From: CBDFHV01 sp965247705
GTDB taxonomy: Bacteria; Pseudomonadota; Alphaproteobacteria; Rhodospirillales; CAMCUA01
Direction: 5' to 3'
Assembly (NCBI GenBank): GCA_965247705.1
Contig: CBDFHV010000086.1
Span: forward strand, 248,001-312,000
Length of the DNA stretch: 64,000 nucleotides
Of the stretch, positions 23,976 to 31,374 are shown one piece after another. Positions within the stretch are counted from its first letter, which is position 1, and each line of letters begins with the position of its first letter. A program made the position numbers and the translations under genes. The notes under the pieces were generated by a model. The model was given only the letters and a program-made list of their open reading frames with translations. It did no database searches and was not told the origin of the DNA.

Positions 23976-26267
23976 TTACGGCCCTTCCGTCTGGCCTGAA
24001 TCGGGGGTGGTTGAAGGGGGGATGGTGTTCGTATCGGCGGCGGGTTCGGTGACCATACGGGCCGGCGGGGCGTTGCCCTGCTTGTCGACGCCGAAGTAGA
24101 GGGTCCGGTGGGGGAACGGGATCTCGATCCCCAGTTCGTCGAAGCGCTTCTTCATGCGCCGGTTGAATTCCCGCATCACCGTCCACTGGCGGATCGGCAG
24201 GGTCTTGATCCGGGCCTTGATGATGACCGCCGAATCGGCGAACTGGTCGACGCCCAACACTTCCAGCGGCTCGAGGATCAGGGGCCCGAGTTCCGGGTCC
24301 GCCTGCATCCCGGCGCCGATCTCGCGCAGCACATCGCTGACCGCGTCGGTGTCTTCCCGGTAGGCGATGCCCACTTCGAACACGGCGAAGGAGAATTCCT
24401 TGGTCAGGTTGGTCACCGTATCGACGGCGCTGAAGGGGATCGTATGGACGCTGCCCGACAGATCCCTGAGCCGGATGGTGCGGATCGACAGCCCTTCCAC
24501 CAGGCCCGCCTTGCCGGCCACGCTGACCACGTCGCCCACGGCAATGGCGTCCTCGAACAGAAGGAAGGCGCCGGTGATCACGTCCTGCACCAGTTTCTGG
24601 GAGCCGAAGCCGATGGCCAGCCCGACCACGCCGGCGCCGGCGAGAAGCGGCGCGATGTCCAGCCCCAACTCCGACAGCACGATCAAAGTGACCATGACGA
24701 CCAGCACCACCAGAACGAAGTTCCGGAGCAGCGGCAGCAGGGTGCGCGCTCGGGCGCTGCGGGCGATCACCGTTCCCGAGTTGTCGGTGCGGTTGAGGTA
24801 GGTCTCGATGGCCGAACTCAACAGCTCCCAGGCGAGAACCGCCAGGACAAGGATCGCGGCGATGCTGAAGGCGGCGTTGAGAATTTTCTGGCCGGCGGAG
24901 GTTTCCAACCAGCCGAAAGCATCCACGCCCCAGGCATTGGCGATGGCCAAGGCGGCAACCGCGACCACCACCACCCGAAGCGTCCCGAACAACACGGGCA
25001 GGTACATGTTGGCGCGGGATTCCAGGATCGGGAACCGGGCCTTGAGTTCGTCGCCGAGGGCGAATCCCCGATCGAGGAGCCGTCGCACCAGGCGCACGAC
25101 GATCCAGGCCACAAAGACCGCGCCGATAGACTGCAACGTCGCTTCCAACAGGAACTGGAAGCCATCCCGAACTCCCAGCAGCCAGACGCCGAAGACGCCG
25201 ACGAGATAGACGATCGTCAACACGTGCCAGACGTCCGCCAAACGCTCGCGCAACACCGACAGGCCGCCGCCGGAGGATTCCCCGTCGCGCCGCCGGCCGC
25301 GGATCCGGTCCGCCACCGGCCGTCGGTTCTGCAGCACCAGGATCACGCCAAGCGCCGTGATCACCAGGCCGAGGACTTGAATCGGCCCGACCGCGGCACG
25401 CTCCGGCAGGCCCAGGCCGACGGCCGTTTGGATGAGCCCGTTTCCGAACAGACCGACGGCCGCCAGGCGCTTGATCCAGAGGAACACGTAGTGGGCCGTC
25501 TCGCCCGCCAGGGGCGGGATTCGAAGTGACGATACGTCGGGGGCCAGCACCGCCCGCGCCACGATGACCACGCCTCGATAGGCCACGTAGGCCAACCCCA
25601 GATGGTAGGCGGCGATTCCGCTGCCCTTGAGGGCGTCGATCAGGACCGGCCCGAACATGACGACGGCGGCGAAGCCGGCCACCGGCACGGCCTCCAGCAT
25701 CGCGCGGACGATGGCATAGCCCGCCCGCACCCACGGTTGCCTCGGCTGCCCCCGTTCGAGGGAGGCCCGGGCCCGGGCCAGGGGCCAGGCGATGATGCGC
25801 GCGGCCAGCCACGCGGCCAGCAACACGCCGGCGAGTTCGACGCCAATGCGAAACCACGCGTCTCGAGCCTCGGGGTTCGTCCCTTGGCGCACCAGCCAGT
25901 CCCCAAGCTCCGGAAAACGGCTCAGGGCCTCGATCGTGCCGGCGAACGGTCCGCCTTCTTCGCGCAGGCGCTGGGCAAGGGCGCCCAAGGCGGGCGGCCC
26001 GCCATCGACCCCGTCCGCCTTCCCGTCGCTGCGCTGGGCGGCGATCAGGGCCCTGAGCCGGGCCAGAAAGGCGGTTCGCTCGGCCTCGTTCTCCAGGGTC
26101 GCGGCCAGGCGCTCCAGTTCCACCACGGACACCGAATCGGCCGCTACCGCGTCCGGGGCTTGGGCCCCGGCCAGGGTTGCCCATGGGGCGAGCAGCGCCA
26201 CCGTCACAAGCAGAACCAGCCCATGGACGCGGCGCCAGTTGACCCAATTCCTTGCCAGTGTCGTCAT
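23976..26267 (-). CDS. Large mechanosensitive ion channel protein (MscS family)
   Basis: A 763-residue envelope protein. The signal peptide ends after LAGAQA near residue 36; a periplasmic helical region follows, then about ten transmembrane segments from residue 150 to 560. The MscS core begins with the pore helix LAGAGVVGLAIGFGSQKLVQDVITGAFLLFEDAI near residues 540-573, followed by VGDVVSVAGKAGLVEGLSIRTIRLRD (beta domain) and a C-terminal domain ending in ELGIEIPFPHRTLYFG. It should open under membrane tension to release solutes. It resembles the large MscK/YbdG-like versions. It converges on the YciI gene. Confidence 0.92.
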   Translation of the reverse strand: MTTLARNWVNWRRVHGLVLLVTVALLAPWATLAGAQAPDAVAADSVSVVELERLAATLENEAERTAFLARLRALIAAQRSDGKADGVDGGPPALGALAQRLREEGGPFAGTIEALSRFPELGDWLVRQGTNPEARDAWFRIGVELAGVLLAAWLAARIIAWPLARARASLERGQPRQPWVRAGYAIVRAMLEAVPVAGFAAVVMFGPVLIDALKGSGIAAYHLGLAYVAYRGVVIVARAVLAPDVSSLRIPPLAGETAHYVFLWIKRLAAVGLFGNGLIQTAVGLGLPERAAVGPIQVLGLVITALGVILVLQNRRPVADRIRGRRRDGESSGGGLSVLRERLADVWHVLTIVYLVGVFGVWLLGVRDGFQFLLEATLQSIGAVFVAWIVVRLVRRLLDRGFALGDELKARFPILESRANMYLPVLFGTLRVVVVAVAALAIANAWGVDAFGWLETSAGQKILNAAFSIAAILVLAVLAWELLSSAIETYLNRTDNSGTVIARSARARTLLPLLRNFVLVVLVVMVTLIVLSELGLDIAPLLAGAGVVGLAIGFGSQKLVQDVITGAFLLFEDAIAVGDVVSVAGKAGLVEGLSIRTIRLRDLSGSVHTIPFSAVDTVTNLTKEFSFAVFEVGIAYREDTDAVSDVLREIGAGMQADPELGPLILEPLEVLGVDQFADSAVIIKARIKTLPIRQWTVMREFNRRMKKRFDELGIEIPFPHRTLYFGVDKQGNAPPARMVTEPAADTNTIPPSTTPDSGQTEGP

Positions 26268-26549
26268 GGCGACGGAGAGTAGCGGCCCCCTGGTCCCCTG
26301 TCACAAGTAACCAGGATCGGCGCCACCCGAGTCGATTCTTTCGCCGCGGCGGTCGGCGCGTCGAAGCCGGAATCGTCTCGAATCAAGACCTTCGCACCAT
26401 GGTCTTGATGATCGCCGGGCGAGCCCCCAATATGGGTCCTCGGAGTGATCCCTGGGCACCGACGGCAAGTCCATCGCCCGCGCCACGTCGGGCGGCGAAA
26501 AGTGTGTCGAGCGTTTGTTGCGCGAGCGATGAAGGAGGCGTCGAGCGGC

Positions 26550-28046
26550 ATGGCAAAAGGCAAATCAGGGCCTCCGGACCCCGTGGAGCAGGATGAACAG
26601 AAGGTGCCGGACGAGACCGCGGCCGACAACATCATGGCCTTTCGTCGCCCCGGCAAGGGAGAAGCGGGCGCCGGCGACACGAACCAAGCCTCCCACGCCT
26701 TCGCCGAGGGTGCCCGACTGCACCGCAAGGGCGAGTTACGCCAGGCCGTGGCTGCCTACGGCCAGGCGATCCGCCTCGACCCTGATTTCGCCGACGCCCT
26801 CAACAATCTTGGCGTCGCCTTGCGCTCCCTCGGCTGCCTCGAGGCGGCCGTGGCCAGTTATCGCCGCTCCCTGATGGCGCGGCCCGACGACGCGGATATC
26901 CTATCGAACCTGGGAAACGCCTATCGGGAACTGGGCCGTTACAACAAGGCGGCGGCGGCCCATCAACAGGCGGTCACCGCGGCGCCCCACTCGCCGGTGG
27001 CGATCTTCAACCTGGGGCTGGTGTTGCGCGACCTGGGCCATATGGACGAGGCCATCGGCTGCTTCGAGCGGGCACTGGTGATCCGCTCCGACTATTTCGA
27101 TTGCCGGTGGGAACGGGCATTGACGCTGCTGCAGGGCGGCGACTACCGCAAGGGGTTTCAGGAATACGCTTGGCGCGGCATCGTGCGCAGCAATATGAGC
27201 CGTCCCCGCCAGCAACCCGCCTGGGAAGGGGATAATCTCAACGGCCGCGCCATTCTGCTGCACCAGGAGCGGGGACATGCGGATATCATCCAGTTCGCCC
27301 GCTATCTGCCCCTGGTCCGGGACCGCGGCGGGCGGGTCATTGTCGAGTGCCCGCGCGAACTGGTGGGGCTGCTGCGCAACGTCGATGGCGTGGAATCGGC
27401 CGTCCCGACGGGCGCGGACATTCCCGCCTTCGACGTGCACGCCCCGCTTTCTTCCCTGCCCGCGCTCTTCGCCACCGACCTGGACTCGGTGCCCCACCGG
27501 GTGCCCTACCCGACCGCGCCACCGGCCGCCACCAGTCTCTTTGGGCCCAACGGCGAAGGACGATTGCGGGTTGGCGTTGCCTGGTCCGGGGATCCGGGGC
27601 GCCAGGACAGTCCGCGCACCGCCTGCCCGCTGGCTCAATTCATCGATTTGATGGATATCCCAGGCGTGACCTTCTTCAGCCTGCAGACAGGCCGCGCCGC
27701 GAAATCGCCGGAAGTCGCCCTGTGCGACGCGTTGATTCGAGACGTGGGACTGGCCGACGAGGATCCGACGGCTGTCGCTTCGGTGGTCGCCGCCTTGGAC
27801 CTGGTGATCACGGTCGATTCGTCCCTTGCCCACTTGGCCGGCGCCCTGGGACGGCCGGTGTGGGTCTTGCTCCCCTTCGCCAGCGAGTGGCGCTGGCTCT
27901 ACGATCGGGAGGATTCGCCCTGGTATCCCACCCTTTGCCTGTTTCGCCAGGAACGCCATGGGGACTGGGAGGACATCTTCGTGCGCATCCACCATGCCCT
28001 GGAGGAAGCGGCCCGCAACGCCGCCTCAAGCCGGCAAACGGCCTGA
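26550..28046 (+). CDS. TPR protein with glycosyltransferase-9-like C-terminal domain
   Basis: About 498 residues. TPR units of 34 residues run from about 50 to 220 (for example PDFADALNNLGVALRSLG and PDDADILSNLGNAYRELG). The C-terminal part has LHQERGHADIIQFARYLPLV near residue 235, RLRVGVAWSGDP near 340, and VVAALDLVITVDSSLAHLAGALGRPVWVLLPF near 410-440, the layout of GT9/heptosyltransferase-like domains. No signal peptide. ATG 26550 is chosen because AAGGAGG lies upstream; ATG 26529 overlaps that site. The acceptor is unknown; it could serve flagellin or polysaccharide glycosylation, which is inference. Confidence 0.87.
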   Translation: MAKGKSGPPDPVEQDEQKVPDETAADNIMAFRRPGKGEAGAGDTNQASHAFAEGARLHRKGELRQAVAAYGQAIRLDPDFADALNNLGVALRSLGCLEAAVASYRRSLMARPDDADILSNLGNAYRELGRYNKAAAAHQQAVTAAPHSPVAIFNLGLVLRDLGHMDEAIGCFERALVIRSDYFDCRWERALTLLQGGDYRKGFQEYAWRGIVRSNMSRPRQQPAWEGDNLNGRAILLHQERGHADIIQFARYLPLVRDRGGRVIVECPRELVGLLRNVDGVESAVPTGADIPAFDVHAPLSSLPALFATDLDSVPHRVPYPTAPPAATSLFGPNGEGRLRVGVAWSGDPGRQDSPRTACPLAQFIDLMDIPGVTFFSLQTGRAAKSPEVALCDALIRDVGLADEDPTAVASVVAALDLVITVDSSLAHLAGALGRPVWVLLPFASEWRWLYDREDSPWYPTLCLFRQERHGDWEDIFVRIHHALEEAARNAASSRQTA

Positions 28047-28225
28047 ACGGGACAGCGCCCGCCTGGCGCGGGAATGTCTCAACAACATCCGCCTCGGTCG
28101 GACCACCCATAGGATTCCGTTGGATTGATTCCCGAATGCCGCCACGGGCTGGCGGCCATGATCGGGGCTTCCTTGAAGCGAGCCGTCGAGAGAGGGAGCG
28201 AGCCGGCGGCATCCCCCAAGGTGTC

Positions 28226-28311
28226 GTCACCGGGCTGGTCCCGGTGACCCATCGTGCCTCAGGCGTGGAGTCCGCCCTGTCCCATGGGTCCCCGGGACGG
28301 CGCCCGGGGAC
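28226..28311. repeat. Paired palindromic intergenic repeat between convergent genes
   Basis: Two perfect 9-bp hairpins, 28226-28234 with 28240-28248 and 28288-28296 with 28303-28311, in a 340-bp gap between the TPR gene and the convergent pagL-like gene. Read leftward, the region encodes peptide strings of the kind VVPGRRPGDP and WVTGTSPVTT, which recur in intergenic repeats of many alphaproteobacteria, so I take it as such a repeat rather than a gene. The rest of the gap holds nothing I recognise. Confidence 0.55.
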
Positions 28312-28386
28312 GACAATGAGGAGTGAGGCATGGCCCCTCGCCCAACTTGCCCATGGGGAACCCAATATGCGGATTCCGTATGAGGA

Positions 28387-29241
28387 TCAGAACGCGTAGC
28401 CGTAGCGAATGCCCGCCGTACCCAGACCCTCGTTCTGGTCGCACAGCTTGGCGTTGGAGATGTGGGAGAAGTGGGCCATCACCGAATGGCCGCCGGAGAA
28501 GCGCCAGCCCAGGTCCAGTCCTTCGCGGAACAGAACCCGGCAGCCCAGTTCCTTGCGATCCGGGTCGTCGGTGACCTTTTCGCCCGTATGCCAGGCGCCG
28601 CCCCAGGATAAGCTGAAGAAGGCCTGTTGCCAGAAGTCCCACTCCCAGGTCAGGCCCCAATAAACCTGGGACGTGTCGCCACTGGTGTTGACGGTGAACC
28701 CCAGATGGGGACGCGGCGACCACAGGATCTCGGCGAACGAGGGCGATGTGAACAGGATCTCGCCGTTGACGTCGATTCCCTCTTCCTTGCTGCGGCCCAA
28801 AAAGCCCACGTCATGGGCGAAGATACCGCCCCGCACCTCGGAGAACAGGTTCCAGTAGTCCGGCTCGGCCGCCGGGCGGGCTGGATTGACGGGAGGTGGC
28901 GGCGGTGTCGGCGGCCGCTCCGTGGCGACCCGGGGCGGCTCCGCCGACCTTGGCATGGGTGCGGCCTCGGTCCCTGGCCGGGGCGCGGCGTATGGGGTGG
29001 CCGCCGCTGGCGCGCGGGGCACTGGCGCGGCGCGAACCGGAGGCAGTGGTACCACGCGCGCTGGTGCAATGGCTGCCGGAGGTGGCGCGTAGGGAACCGC
29101 GAAGGGATGGGGCTGGCGCAGGAAGGGCGTCATGTCGTAGACGGCCCCCGAGGTACCGGCGCCAGCCGTTTCCGGCAACAACACCACCAACGTCATGGTT
29201 CCGGCGACGACCGACCCGACGACCCATCGCAAGACGCGCAC
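28387..29241 (-). CDS. PagL-type lipid A 3-O-deacylase (acyloxyacyl hydrolase) family protein
   Basis: Outer-membrane beta-barrel of about 284 residues after a signal peptide (VLRWVVGSVVAGTMTLVVLL to about residue 30). A proline/alanine-rich linker spans about 50-130. The barrel follows: EVRGGIFAHDVGFLG, VNGEILFTSP, RPHLGFTVNTSGDTSQVYWGL, FFSLSWGGAWHTG. The catalytic His-Ser pair is visible in AHFSHISNAKL near the C-terminus, followed by NEGLGTAGIRYGY. PagL removes the 3-linked acyl chain of lipid A. The long P/A-rich linker is unusual for PagL. GTG 29241 is chosen because GGAGG lies upstream of it, whereas GTG 29262 would lie inside that site. Confidence 0.85.
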   Translation of the reverse strand: MRVLRWVVGSVVAGTMTLVVLLPETAGAGTSGAVYDMTPFLRQPHPFAVPYAPPPAAIAPARVVPLPPVRAAPVPRAPAAATPYAAPRPGTEAAPMPRSAEPPRVATERPPTPPPPPVNPARPAAEPDYWNLFSEVRGGIFAHDVGFLGRSKEEGIDVNGEILFTSPSFAEILWSPRPHLGFTVNTSGDTSQVYWGLTWEWDFWQQAFFSLSWGGAWHTGEKVTDDPDRKELGCRVLFREGLDLGWRFSGGHSVMAHFSHISNAKLCDQNEGLGTAGIRYGYAF

Positions 29242-29446
29242 TCGGATGCCCCCTCCTCGCACTCACCGTCCACCGCCCGCCGCGGCGACTCACTCGTCCG
29301 GTTTTACTGGCCGGATTCCCCCCTGTCCAGGCCCCCTGTACTTGGTTGTCGAGGCCGTTGACCGGGTATCCGTGGCCTGGGCAACATGGGGTGGCGGATT
29401 CGGCGGTTCGGCCGCCGGCCGGCGCGAAGCTCCGATCGAGGCCACC

Positions 29447-31207
29447 GTGAACCAGACCGAGCGCTCATTTGCCGACGGCGATATCGTTTTCCAGGAGGGC
29501 GACCCCAGCGCGTTCGCCTTCGTCCTCGTGGAAGGCAACGTGGAGCTGATCAAAGAGGGACCCCATGGCCCGCTGACCTTGGCCGTCCTGCAACCGGGTG
29601 AGATGTTCGGCGAAATGGGCGTCTTCGACGACAGCGCCCGCAGCGCCACCGCGCGGGCCATCGGCCAGGTGACGGTCAAGATGGTCTCGCGGGATGTCTT
29701 CCTCGACACCCTGCGGTCCGATCCGGACATCGCCCTGTCGGTGATTGGAGGTTTGGTGGATCGCTTGCGCGGGGCCAACAACATACTGGCGCAGAGCCTG
29801 TCGGTTCGCGCGGCGGAACGGCCGGCCGCGGCACCACCACAGCCGGGGTTGCTGGCCCGTCTGCTCGGCATTCGGCCCGGCCCGCGCCGTGAGCGGCTGG
29901 AGATCCAGGTGGCGCGGCTGATCGACGATCCCGACGGGGAGCAGACCCGACGGGTGGCTGGCGCCTTGAAGGGACTGAAACGGACCCGGGTGCGGATCCT
30001 GAACGAGCCGCTGACGGCGGAGCTGGCCGATGATCCCCTGTCCCTTGCCAGTGGCACGGCGTCCCGGGCCCGTCAGGTGATGGCGCGCTCCGGCGCCGAC
30101 CTGATGGTGTGGGGTCGGGCGCCGGACCCGGGGGGATCGTTCATTCTCAGCTTCGTGTCCCGGGTGGGCGAAGAGGAGGACAGGCTGGCGCTCAACGCGA
30201 ACCTGCTGCGCCTGTTTTTGCCCGCCGCCCTGCCGCCGGACTTGGAGCCCATATTGGCGGGACTGGCCGTCGGCGCGATTGTACCCGCCAGCGAAGGCAA
30301 GGCGGCGACCCACGGCGAACTGTGTGCCGCCGCCCTGGAGGCGGTCCAATCCGTGCCGGAACCCGCCCCCGCCGACATGACCACCCGCGAACGGGCCTCG
30401 GTTCATGCCCTGACGGGAAACCTGGCGTCGGCGGTGGCCATCCAGCGGGGCGGGTCGGAGAATCTGGAGATCGCGGCGGCCCGCTTCCGCCAGGCCCTGG
30501 AAGGGCTCAACAGCGAGGAGTCCCCGTTCGATTGGGCCATGGTCCAGCGCAACCGGGGCTTTGCCGTGCACGCCTTGGCGGAGCGGTCGGACGTGACCGC
30601 GCCCCTCGACGAGGCCGTGGAGGCCTACCGGGCGGCGCTTCAGGTCCTGTCCAAGGAGGGCGCGCCGGCGATCTGGGCGGGGGTGCAGAACCGCTTGGGC
30701 CAGGCTCTCTACAAGTTGGACACGGCCACCGAGGATGGGGAACTGGTCAAACACGCCATCGCCGCCTTTCAGGCCGCGCTTCAAGTCTATTCCCGCGCCG
30801 AATCACCGTCACGCTGGGGAGACGTGATGAGCAACTTCGCCCAGGCCATCCAGCTCATCGGCAGCCAGGCGCGAAGCCCGGAGGCCTTGGAGAAGGCCGT
30901 GGAAGCCTGCCGCGGAGTCCTCCAGGTGCGAAGCCCCGACCGCACGCCCCTGCCCTGGGCGGCGGCGCAAAACAATCTCGGCTCGACCCTCTTTCTGCTC
31001 GGCCGCATGACCCGGGACACGGACCACCTGGAAGCGGCCGCGGTCGCCTTTCGGCAGGCCCAGGACGTCTACCTGCGCCATGCGGCGAGCCGCATGGTCT
31101 CCATCACGGCCCGCAACCTGTCCCATGTGGAGCGGCTGCTGGAGTCGCTGGCCCCCAAGGGGATTCCCCCGCTTCGCTGGGAAGAGGAACGGGCGCCGAA
31201 TTCTTGA
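29447..31207 (+). CDS. Cyclic-nucleotide-binding domain protein with C-terminal TPR-like repeats
   Basis: About 586 residues, cytoplasmic. Residues 1-115 form a CNB domain: FADGDIVFQEGDPSAFAFVLVEGNVEL, then LQPGEMFGEMGVFDDSARSATARA, which is the phosphate-binding cassette (GEMG...RSATARA). A linker follows with LLGIRPGPRRERLEIQVARLIDDPDGEQ. The C-terminal half (about 320-570) holds TPR-like units (NLEIAAARFRQALEGLNSEESPFDWAMVQRNRG; LDEAVEAYRAALQVL) of the type seen in CHAT-linked and signalling proteins. There is no DNA-binding domain, so it is not a Crp-type regulator. The start is uncertain; GTG 29447 fits best because upstream bases overlap the divergent gene's region. Confidence 0.85.
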   Translation: MNQTERSFADGDIVFQEGDPSAFAFVLVEGNVELIKEGPHGPLTLAVLQPGEMFGEMGVFDDSARSATARAIGQVTVKMVSRDVFLDTLRSDPDIALSVIGGLVDRLRGANNILAQSLSVRAAERPAAAPPQPGLLARLLGIRPGPRRERLEIQVARLIDDPDGEQTRRVAGALKGLKRTRVRILNEPLTAELADDPLSLASGTASRARQVMARSGADLMVWGRAPDPGGSFILSFVSRVGEEEDRLALNANLLRLFLPAALPPDLEPILAGLAVGAIVPASEGKAATHGELCAAALEAVQSVPEPAPADMTTRERASVHALTGNLASAVAIQRGGSENLEIAAARFRQALEGLNSEESPFDWAMVQRNRGFAVHALAERSDVTAPLDEAVEAYRAALQVLSKEGAPAIWAGVQNRLGQALYKLDTATEDGELVKHAIAAFQAALQVYSRAESPSRWGDVMSNFAQAIQLIGSQARSPEALEKAVEACRGVLQVRSPDRTPLPWAAAQNNLGSTLFLLGRMTRDTDHLEAAAVAFRQAQDVYLRHAASRMVSITARNLSHVERLLESLAPKGIPPLRWEEERAPNS

Positions 31208-31240
31208 TCGGTCGGGCCGGCGCGGGAGCTGGAGTGGGAA

Positions 31241-31309
31241 CGGGCGGGTCTGAGACCCGCCCCTACGAAGGAACGGGTGGTGCGTAGGGGCGGGTCTCAG
31301 ACCCGCCCG
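31241..31309. repeat. REP-like palindrome pair (copy 2)
   Basis: Palindromes at 31242-31262 and 31288-31308, both of the GGGCGGGTCT/AGACCCGCCC type, in opposite orientation and joined through CCTACG...CGTAGG. The core matches copy 1 at 13151. It lies between the converging CNB-TPR gene and gcvP, where it could act as a bidirectional terminator. Confidence 0.75.
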
Positions 31310-31374
31310 CCTCAGACCCTCAGGCAGGCACCAATCGCACCATGAGTCACGTCAGGCTCGCCGATATGAAAGCC

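Noticed and set aside
23899..26304. Leftward open frame of 801 codons over the MscS gene
   Set aside because: It is a shifted-frame shadow of the MscS-family protein, which has a signal peptide, membrane segments and the conserved pore helix in its own frame.
26268..26549. A gene or tRNA in the gap between the MscS gene and the TPR gene
   Set aside because: No cloverleaf, no T-loop sequence and no frame with a plausible start; treated as promoter and leader space.
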